Source: Alcanivoracaceae bacterium
GTDB taxonomy: Bacteria; Pseudomonadota; Gammaproteobacteria; Pseudomonadales; Alcanivoracaceae
Reading direction: 5' to 3'
NCBI GenBank assembly: GCA_002706085.1
Contig: PAJO01000028.1
Location: 12,962 to 76,961 of the forward strand
Length of the DNA: 64,000 nucleotides
The notes under the pieces were generated by a model. The model made no database searches, was not told the DNA's origin, and saw nothing but the letters and a program-made list of their open reading frames with translations. This document shows, one piece after another, positions 57,536 through 64,000 of the stretch. Every line of letters begins with the position of its first letter. The first letter of the stretch is position 1. The position numbers were made by a program, and so were the translations under genes.

Positions 57536-60500
57536 TCACTCAAACTTTTGTTCGTATTCCCGGTCCTCTCGCTGTTCACGTGCTTTCTGGTGCTCGATCG
57601 AGCAAACCAGCTTTTCAGACACCGATTTAGCGGCGGCAGCGATCTCCATATTCTCATGTTCACACAACCTACCAATGGCATCCGCTCTAGGCTGCATCAC
57701 ATTCGCCCGGCTACCAGACCAAGATGAAGGCGTAACGCGCTCAGCGAATACCTCTAAGACGGTTTCGGGCTCAGGAGCAGCTTCCAGTAAACTGATCGCT
57801 GACTCCATAATAGCAACCCTTCCTTGGTCTCCATTCTTTGACCAAAGGCTTATACCCCCCGCAACAGGCGCCCAGACGCTGTCGTCATTTCTGGAACGAC
57901 ACCACTCAATCAAGACATCAACATCTATTTTGGCGAGAGGAGACCGGCGTAAGCCACCATGACGAATGAAGAAGAGTCGCCCACGATCATTTTCTTTAGG
58001 AGCTTCAAAAGCAGCATTTAAAAACTCGGCAGTCTTCAGCTCAGCGGTCGTCGCGATGGTATTTTCGAATGTATGAATAAAGCCATAGCTCTCATCAACA
58101 ACAGTAAAGATCGTGTCCAGCAGCTCTAGCTTTTCAGCCTCGTTTCCATCGAAACGCAATGCGGCACCCACCACCTTCTCCATTTTATAATCCACAGACC
58201 CAGTAGGCTCATTGTGATCTCTTTGCAGCCTCTGAATCACTGCTCTGAGACCAACCAGTCGAAGTTCAGGGCCAAGCGTATCCACTGATGTATCTTTACC
58301 ATGTAGCCTCATGCTTAGGGCATCTAAAACCACGTCATCGCCGCCGGGTCTACTCAGGAGATGCTGAGCGAGATCGACAATACGTTCTCGAGGCAAATTA
58401 ATATGCTCGCCCCGCCATAGGAGCGGCCCATACATCCCCGGACGAGTATCCGGCTCTTTCAGAAGCACCATACAACGATCAAGATCGACTTCTGTAAACT
58501 TCCCCCAAGGATGTAAACCGACCAATACATGCCGGAGCTGAGGGTGATGTGCGCACTGGTCAAGTAGCTCTTCTGTAAACGCTGTATCGACAGAGCTAGC
58601 CTCTTCGATGAAGCCCCCAAAGACTGAAAAGTCTTTGGGGGCTTCAGGCAAGTGTTCAAGCTGATCTACAAGTTTCTGCCACCCAACTTGAAGGTCATGT
58701 GCCCCCTTTGCTAATCCTCGACCAAATGCCGAGCGATAGGGCATCCAATCGCTCGCAAATAGGTTGGGGACCAACTCGTCGAGTTCGTAATTTGATGAAG
58801 CGAACTCCTCACCTAAACGTAACGCCCTATCCTCAAGCCGCTTTTCAGCATCGCTATACCTGTTGGCATCTTCATGTCCAAAATCAGAGTCTAGCGCCCA
58901 ATGGTCTCCTCCCCTACCTAGCACATAGGTCATTATTGTAGGAAGCAAATCAACGGGCTCTAACTCCCGTTCTAATTCTGCAAGCTTGTCTGGCAGGGGC
59001 TCGATATCATCCTCGCTTTTTCTCTTGGTCTTGGTGTAGTTAAAATAGATCGTTGACCGGACGGCTTTCCAACCTTCGCCCCAAGGGTGGTGAGCATTTA
59101 GCTTTCGAGCCGCATCAATGAGCTTGTCTCTCATTGCTTCTTGCTGCCACAGACCTCGGAAATTTTTTGCCAGAATCTGCCGCGCCAGCCCCTCCAGATC
59201 AGTGTCTCCGGACGATCCCAATCGCACCGCAACATCGATGAAAGTACTTCGCCACTCCACCAGCTCATCATGGTTGGGACATAGCCCATAATCTCTTGGA
59301 CGAGCACCAAACCCGTTCATCCCTATCCCTGTCCAGGATGGCCCCTCCAGTGCTGTTGATAGCATCCTGAAACCCAACGACCTGCGTCCAGCCTCGTCAG
59401 ATAAAAGGCATTCATTCATGATTGCAATGCGCTGCCCCAGAGAGGCATGCGTGCCAGAAAGGTATGCTTGGAAAAATCTAGCAATCTTATCTCGGACCGA
59501 GTCATAGTTGTTTTTTTCGTCTTCATAGTCCGCCACGCGGATTAGGAGCCTGACGCAACGATCAAAAGCATTCGGTTCATATGCCAACGCTTGCAAAAGG
59601 TTGAGAATAGTCGTCCTTTGTGGATTGTGCCGCTTCTCCAGGCCTTCAAAATCAGGCGCGCTAAGCTCCGCTTCGATCCTGTCGAGCAGAGCTTCAGGCG
59701 CAACTGGGCCGATATAGCCGAGCATTCGGTCTGCCGTATCTTCCAGCTCTAGTATCCGGCCCAGCAGTCCCTCTGGCTGAAGCCAGGCCTCGACGATCTC
59801 TGTCGCCACCGGATGGGCATGCATCAGCCCTAATCTATGCGCAAACGACATTAGCAAACGCTCGCAACCGGAGCCTTCAAAGGTCGTCCTGAGTTGACTG
59901 ACTGGGATACTATCTAGCGCCGAAGCTGCCAGCTTGTTCGCAACAGCATGGGGAAGGATCGCCCTCCAATGCCCCCTCTTTTGCACGACATGGCGGTCCA
60001 AAAGCTTCTTGACTGCTCTAAACAATTGGTGCTGGGAGTGACCAAAGATCGAGCCCAGTACTTCCAGCTCATTGTGACCGTCCTCAGTATCTGAGACGGA
60101 GAACGAATAGACTAGAGACAGTATTTCAGCCTGTTCATGCAGATCATCGTCCGGGTCATTACGCTGCACAAAAAGGCGGCTAAATAACTGCGCATCAGAA
60201 AGCTGAGCCAAACTTTCACCTTCCTCCACCCTCTCGGCAATCGCTAGAGATACTCTTGCATTCCCATCAGCAAACTCAGCAATTCGGAGGGCATTATTCT
60301 GGCCGATTCCGGGAAAGCGACGGAGAACGAGCTGCTCGGCCACATCCGATCCAACTGCCTCAATATGGATTACCTCGGTTGTCTGAGGCTTATCGTCCCT
60401 GATGTCATACTCAACTGTAACAAGGCTTACTTCGCAGCCTGCTGCTGATACTTTGCTGGCTAACGAAGAGTGGAGATCTGATGGGCAATTATCGAGAATC

Positions 60501-61393
60501 ATCACGGCACGTCGATCCTCAGCAATGAGTCTGTTCAGCATCGCTGCTGCCGACGGTTCAGGTTCAGCTCCAGTATCGACATACACAGCTATGGTTCGGT
60601 CGAGCGCATCTGTGCCGACCGTTTCATCAAAGAGAGCCTGCACAATCCTGGTCTTACCGACACCAGATAAACCCGTTATGCGAACCGCCTTAGCCGTAGA
60701 TCTTATAATGTCTCGCATCGGGCCAATCGCATCTTCTATGCTTAGTTTCTGGCCTTTCCCTGATGGCAGTGTGACTGTCACGCCTGGGACCAAAATCAGC
60801 GTATCATCAGCATCTTGAGGAGGGTTACTCCAAGCCCCATAAGGCTGCCATCCTGAATAGCCTTGCCCAAGCTTCGATTTTACCCAAAGCATGACCGACG
60901 GGTGCTGACGCAGCCATTGAGTTAGTTTCGAGCGATCGAAGAAATCTAGGTGAATATTGTCATTGGCGGGGTCACACTGAGCGGCATCTCGCATAGCTTG
61001 GATGCGCGCTCTCTTCATGGGAGGCGAGCAATCATCAGCCAAGCTTACGATAATGTAGCTGCCACCCTTCAGGGCCTGCCCTGAAATCATCGCCGATAGC
61101 ACGCCGTCCTTGACCATTTCACTCGTAATTTCTCCCTTAGGCATCGAGTGTTTCTTGGCCTGAAGGATTGTATCAGGCCTTGCCAGAAATCCTGTGTTAA
61201 GGGTATCGACAGGAACCTGAACGTGAATATCAATTCCTTCATCAGGAGCACTGGTTGAACCTGACCAGCTTACCCATGCAGGACTATGGCCATTTGCAGC
61301 CACCTCAGCCTCGGCGAGTCGAGCAATCAACTCTTCCAGTTGGCTATCAGACAACCGGAGTAGTTCGTCTTTCTCAATGTCAAAGATTGTCAC
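57536..61393 (-). CDS. large nuclease-like/P-loop NTPase protein, candidate defence effector
   Basis: 1285 aa from a GTG at 61393 (AAAGGTG upstream). N-terminus (about 30-180) looks like a PD-(D/E)xK nuclease: GIDIHVQV with Asp55, then ILQAKK with Gln78-x-Lys80. A P-loop NTPase follows: GLSGVGKTR (about 241-249), Walker B AVMILDNCP (about 295), then a winged-helix-like stretch. From about 480 it is a long helical, repeat-like region with no domain I can name. The order effector, STAND-like NTPase, helical sensor recalls Avs-type immune proteins. Lower GC than its neighbours. The last gene of a two-gene unit. Confidence 0.7.
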   Translation of the reverse strand: MTIFDIEKDELLRLSDSQLEELIARLAEAEVAANGHSPAWVSWSGSTSAPDEGIDIHVQVPVDTLNTGFLARPDTILQAKKHSMPKGEITSEMVKDGVLSAMISGQALKGGSYIIVSLADDCSPPMKRARIQAMRDAAQCDPANDNIHLDFFDRSKLTQWLRQHPSVMLWVKSKLGQGYSGWQPYGAWSNPPQDADDTLILVPGVTVTLPSGKGQKLSIEDAIGPMRDIIRSTAKAVRITGLSGVGKTRIVQALFDETVGTDALDRTIAVYVDTGAEPEPSAAAMLNRLIAEDRRAVMILDNCPSDLHSSLASKVSAAGCEVSLVTVEYDIRDDKPQTTEVIHIEAVGSDVAEQLVLRRFPGIGQNNALRIAEFADGNARVSLAIAERVEEGESLAQLSDAQLFSRLFVQRNDPDDDLHEQAEILSLVYSFSVSDTEDGHNELEVLGSIFGHSQHQLFRAVKKLLDRHVVQKRGHWRAILPHAVANKLAASALDSIPVSQLRTTFEGSGCERLLMSFAHRLGLMHAHPVATEIVEAWLQPEGLLGRILELEDTADRMLGYIGPVAPEALLDRIEAELSAPDFEGLEKRHNPQRTTILNLLQALAYEPNAFDRCVRLLIRVADYEDEKNNYDSVRDKIARFFQAYLSGTHASLGQRIAIMNECLLSDEAGRRSLGFRMLSTALEGPSWTGIGMNGFGARPRDYGLCPNHDELVEWRSTFIDVAVRLGSSGDTDLEGLARQILAKNFRGLWQQEAMRDKLIDAARKLNAHHPWGEGWKAVRSTIYFNYTKTKRKSEDDIEPLPDKLAELERELEPVDLLPTIMTYVLGRGGDHWALDSDFGHEDANRYSDAEKRLEDRALRLGEEFASSNYELDELVPNLFASDWMPYRSAFGRGLAKGAHDLQVGWQKLVDQLEHLPEAPKDFSVFGGFIEEASSVDTAFTEELLDQCAHHPQLRHVLVGLHPWGKFTEVDLDRCMVLLKEPDTRPGMYGPLLWRGEHINLPRERIVDLAQHLLSRPGGDDVVLDALSMRLHGKDTSVDTLGPELRLVGLRAVIQRLQRDHNEPTGSVDYKMEKVVGAALRFDGNEAEKLELLDTIFTVVDESYGFIHTFENTIATTAELKTAEFLNAAFEAPKENDRGRLFFIRHGGLRRSPLAKIDVDVLIEWCRSRNDDSVWAPVAGGISLWSKNGDQGRVAIMESAISLLEAAPEPETVLEVFAERVTPSSWSGSRANVMQPRADAIGRLCEHENMEIAAAAKSVSEKLVCSIEHQKAREQREDREYEQKFE

Positions 61394-61456
61394 TATTGCA
61401 CCTTTGGAGGAAGACAGGCAGTACTTAGGGCTAGCTTCACGATTAGGTTTTAGATA

Positions 61457-62095
61457 TCAGCTAAACAACTGATTAATTTCTTCAGCAACAAGAGCCAAAG
61501 TACCAACTGATGAATCTGACAGCCCTCCATCCCCATGAGCCAGATGGTTTCTGACATGCCTGCCTGCATGGAGCCGACTACGTGCAACTTCCATATCACG
61601 CAGCTCCTGTCGAACTTGCTCTTCTGTTGGAACAGGGGAAGGCACCCCTTCCTTAGTCACAAGCCCCTTTTGGATCATTTCAAATACCATTCTGTCCCTG
61701 ACTCTGGACTCGGCCAGAGACCACGATGAAGTATATCCCTCGTCTGTTACCCAACCATATTTTAGTGCCAAATCCATATATCCTTGAAGGTTTCTCGGTT
61801 TTTTATCCGTTATCCCTTCTTTCTCTATCTCATATTTCTCGATTAAAGCCTTCTCCAGGGCGGTATACGCGACAGCCTCAGATGCCTGATGAAGCCTGTA
61901 TGCGAAAAGTGAATATAGAGCAACATTCTTTGCATTTTCGAATAGCTGCTTAACGTTTCTTGGCACCTTTTCGTTTAAAAGGATTGAATCTATGTACCCA
62001 TGCCAATCACCAAGTGGAATATGGCTATTTCTAGGATCAGAGATTAGGACTTGATCCAGTGTTTTCAGCCGATCCTCAGGGCTTAGTTCGCACAA
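61457..62095 (-). CDS. HEPN-motif protein paired with the NTPase
   Basis: 212 aa from a TTG at 62095 with GGAG 7 bases upstream. Mostly helical. Near the C-terminus R182-N-H-L-A-H187 is an R-x4-H motif of HEPN RNases (a second overlapping R179-x4-H184 is also present). AYTALEKALIEKYEIEKEG earlier resembles the helical core of DUF4145-like HEPN proteins. 63 bases separate it from the NTPase gene, so they are probably cotranscribed. Could be an RNase effector, a toxin, or a structural HEPN without activity. Confidence 0.6.
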   Translation of the reverse strand: MCELSPEDRLKTLDQVLISDPRNSHIPLGDWHGYIDSILLNEKVPRNVKQLFENAKNVALYSLFAYRLHQASEAVAYTALEKALIEKYEIEKEGITDKKPRNLQGYMDLALKYGWVTDEGYTSSWSLAESRVRDRMVFEMIQKGLVTKEGVPSPVPTEEQVRQELRDMEVARSRLHAGRHVRNHLAHGDGGLSDSSVGTLALVAEEINQLFS

Positions 62096-62165
62096 ACTTT
62101 TTCTCCACCAATATTTATATCGAAACCATCAATACCATTGGGGTCTTGCGTCGTGCGCCCCAAAC

Positions 62166-62933
62166 TCAACACTTCTTCACACCTCGACACTTCGGAAATG
62201 CACTACATCCCCAAAACTGCTGCCCCGCATTCTTCCCTGATCGGGCCTTGCGCATCACCATCACTTCACCACACTGATGACACACAGGTGCAACCCGCTG
62301 TGTAGCAACTTCTGCCTCAGTCGGAGCCCCTTCCTCATTCCCAATTTCTCGTTCAGGCTGGCTATCTACCTTTTCCTGCTCATCTGTCGTTGCTTCAGTG
62401 CCAGGCTCGTCACGCTGCCCCGCCTCCTCTAGAGACGTATCGTGTTGCACCGAATAAAGCACCGTTTCAATCTGCTGGCGTATATCTGCGACTCCATATC
62501 CCCTGGCAGCCCTGATTCTTAGCAGTGGCAAGCCAGCCGATTCACAAGCCTGTTCCAGAAAGGCATCCCGCTTCTGCCGTTTGGCCGAACCATGGCTGGC
62601 ATCGTCCAGCTCAATGGCCAGTTTTACGGCGCAGTCTTGTGGGTCACAGAGGAGGAAGTCGACGTGTTTAGCGGAAATCTGGTTGAAAGCCCGTTGCCAA
62701 TTGGACCGGTTGAGGCCTTTTTGCGGCGTTAGTACATCCGCGACGCGGACTTTGGAAAAAATGAGAACCTTGTCGCCTACGGCTTGAGTGAGCACCCCGT
62801 AGAAAGAGCGTTCGGCCTTGGAAAGCAGATAGCGTTTGCCGCGATAGCCGAACACCTCACCGCTGGCCCGTTTCTTCTGGGTAAGGATCAGTATCACGCC
62901 AATAGCGATAGCCAGTAGAACGCCTAACTCCAC
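62166..62933 (-). CDS. DUF2726 nuclease-like protein with topoisomerase-type zinc ribbon
   Basis: 255 aa from a GTG at 62933 with GGGAG upstream. One N-terminal membrane helix (about 3-19). DUF2726 at about 30-165 with HVDFLLCDPQDCAVKLAIEL and AFLEQACESAGLPLLRIRA, a PD-(D/E)xK-like core. An acidic linker (about 168-210) leads to the zinc ribbon C-x2-C (PVCHQCGEVM) and WGCSAFPKCRG. Role unknown; probably nucleic acid processing at the membrane. It is 70 bases upstream of the HEPN gene on the same strand, so a link to that island is possible. Confidence 0.8.
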   Translation of the reverse strand: MELGVLLAIAIGVILILTQKKRASGEVFGYRGKRYLLSKAERSFYGVLTQAVGDKVLIFSKVRVADVLTPQKGLNRSNWQRAFNQISAKHVDFLLCDPQDCAVKLAIELDDASHGSAKRQKRDAFLEQACESAGLPLLRIRAARGYGVADIRQQIETVLYSVQHDTSLEEAGQRDEPGTEATTDEQEKVDSQPEREIGNEEGAPTEAEVATQRVAPVCHQCGEVMVMRKARSGKNAGQQFWGCSAFPKCRGVKKC

Positions 62934-63211
62934 AGTTTCATCTCCCGTTTGGTAGTAAACGGGCGCAGTAATGCTGGATATGGCGATAAGCGAACAGGCA
63001 TCCCTTCCCCTGAGTCACGTTTCAGGCCGTGCCACCCTGGCCAGCCGTTGTTATTGGTATTTTGCTCTTTGTGATCCAGTTCCGAATGTACACAATCTTC
63101 CGTCGCAAATAAATGAATAGGCTTCATTCCCGCTCTTCCCTGCGCCAGGGGGCTGACAGGCAACGGCCATGGACCGTATGCTTCCACCCGACATTTGCGC
63201 AGGAACTGGCC

Positions 63212-64000
63212 ATGCCCCTTGATCTGAATGCTTACCTGAAACGGATACACGTGGACGGTGTGCCCGCCCCGACCCTGGCAACGCTGGCCACTCTGCAGCA
63301 GCGTCATCTTCAGTACATTGCCTTTGAGAATCTGAATCCGCTGTTGGGCCTGCCGGTGCCGCTGGATATTGAGAGCTTGCAGCACAAGCTGGTGCAGCAA
63401 GGGCGTGGCGGCTATTGCTTTGAGAACAACCTGCTGTTTATGGCGGTGCTGGAGGCATTGGGCTTTACGGTTCGCGGGATCACCGCGCGGGTGTACTGGA
63501 ATGCCCCGGAGGATGCTCAACTGCCCCGTTCGCACATGCTGCTGCTGGTGGAGCTGGACGGGCAACGTTATCTGAGCGATGTGGGATTCGGCGGCATGAC
63601 ACCCACCGCGCCCTTGAGACTGGATGACACCACTGCCCAGGCAACACCGCTGGAACCGTTTCGGGTGCTCCCTGCGGAAGATCATTACCGTTTGGAGGTG
63701 TGTCTGGGGGAACAGTGGCGTCTGCTGTATCGCTTTGATCTGATGACCCAATGGCCCATCGATTTTGAAATGGCCAACTGGTACGTGGCCTGCCATCCCA
63801 ACTCGAAATTTGTGAACAACCTGATTGCCGTCCGCACGGAGGATGACTGCAGGCACACCTTGCTGAATACGCTCTATACCGTGCGTTACCCGGACGGCAG
63901 CAGCGACAAGCAGGACATCCCCACCGCGGCGGCACTGGCCACGCTGCTGGCCGAGACATTCCAGATTGATCTGACCGATCTACAGCAGCCGCTAGAAGCC
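63212..64000 (+). CDS. nat: arylamine N-acetyltransferase, 3' end beyond window
   Basis: 263 codons are present and the frame is still open at the window edge; the family is about 280 aa. ATG at 63212 with AGGA 7 bases upstream. The catalytic triad is intact: Cys69 in RGGYCFENN, His108 in RSHMLLLV, Asp123 in LSDVGFGG. It transfers acetyl from acetyl-CoA to arylamines and hydrazines. The 278-bp gap before it has no convincing gene. Confidence 0.95.
   Translation, partial: MPLDLNAYLKRIHVDGVPAPTLATLATLQQRHLQYIAFENLNPLLGLPVPLDIESLQHKLVQQGRGGYCFENNLLFMAVLEALGFTVRGITARVYWNAPEDAQLPRSHMLLLVELDGQRYLSDVGFGGMTPTAPLRLDDTTAQATPLEPFRVLPAEDHYRLEVCLGEQWRLLYRFDLMTQWPIDFEMANWYVACHPNSKFVNNLIAVRTEDDCRHTLLNTLYTVRYPDGSSDKQDIPTAAALATLLAETFQIDLTDLQQPLEA

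Noticed and set aside
57294-62165. Search for integrase, att repeats or tRNA insertion around the HEPN/NTPase island
   Set aside because: No recombinase gene, flanking direct repeat or tRNA is visible, so a mobile element call is not supported.
62924-63127. A 67-codon minus-strand frame (MKPIHLFATEDC...) before the DUF2726 gene
   Set aside because: It has a GA-rich upstream stretch but a low-complexity, unconvincing translation and overlaps the DUF2726 start; not supported enough to list.

Overview
The window comes from a GC-rich gammaproteobacterium. The gene set (fadBA and fadH, System I cytochrome c maturation, GacS/BarA-type kinase, dodecin, pseudomonad-like REP repeats) fits an Oceanospirillales/Pseudomonadales lineage, and an Alcanivorax-like bacterium is my best guess. 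That placement rests on family recognition only.

Layout. 0-13 kb is mostly core: tRNA-Glu, a glutathione transferase, a GDYXXLXY/DUF2157 membrane pair, a RimK-like ATP-grasp protein, ccmABCDE (no ccmFGH beside it), the lipocalin Blc, a CYTH phosphohydrolase, a guanidinium exporter behind a readable guanidine-II riboswitch, a fatty acid hydroxylase/LysR pair and FxsA. At 13.2-13.9 kb lies a decayed TonB receptor.

13.9-35.4 kb, all on the minus strand, is a Tad/Flp pilus locus: pilin, TadG-like protein, pseudopilins, CpaB, secretin, an FHA-TadA fusion, TadB, TadC, TadD, TadE and an OmpA-like protein. A Sec-exported Rhs/YD-repeat protein (about 1655 aa) sits inside it, with a one-cysteine thioredoxin-fold protein upstream and three related cysteine-rich lipoproteins downstream. 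Between the first two lipoproteins is an orphan copy of the Rhs C-terminal tail. This is the organisation of a polymorphic toxin locus with displaced cassettes, placed within a pilus operon.

36-54 kb is metabolism and regulation: FadH with a divergent TetR regulator and a clear inverted-repeat operator, a molybdopterin oxidoreductase, a GacS/BarA hybrid kinase, DEAD-box helicase, dodecin, Hsp20, a diguanylate cyclase, RecJ and fadBA. A 146-bp palindromic element separates fadB from fadA. 54-57 kb holds a toxin-antitoxin pair whose ParE-like toxin has a nonsense codon, a second GST, and an ECF41 sigma factor with its carboxymuconolactone decarboxylase partner behind a consensus ECF41 promoter.

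57.5-62.1 kb is a less GC-rich accessory island of two genes: a HEPN-motif protein and a 1285-aa protein joining a PD-(D/E)xK-like N-terminus to a P-loop NTPase and a long helical C-terminus. It looks like an antiphage module and I do not recognise it as a named system. The window closes with a DUF2726/zinc-ribbon protein and a truncated arylamine N-acetyltransferase.

A recurrent feature is a family of 7-nt repeats that begin at gene stop codons. Because 7 is 1 modulo 3, they place stop codons in all three frames. Several bracket terminator hairpins.
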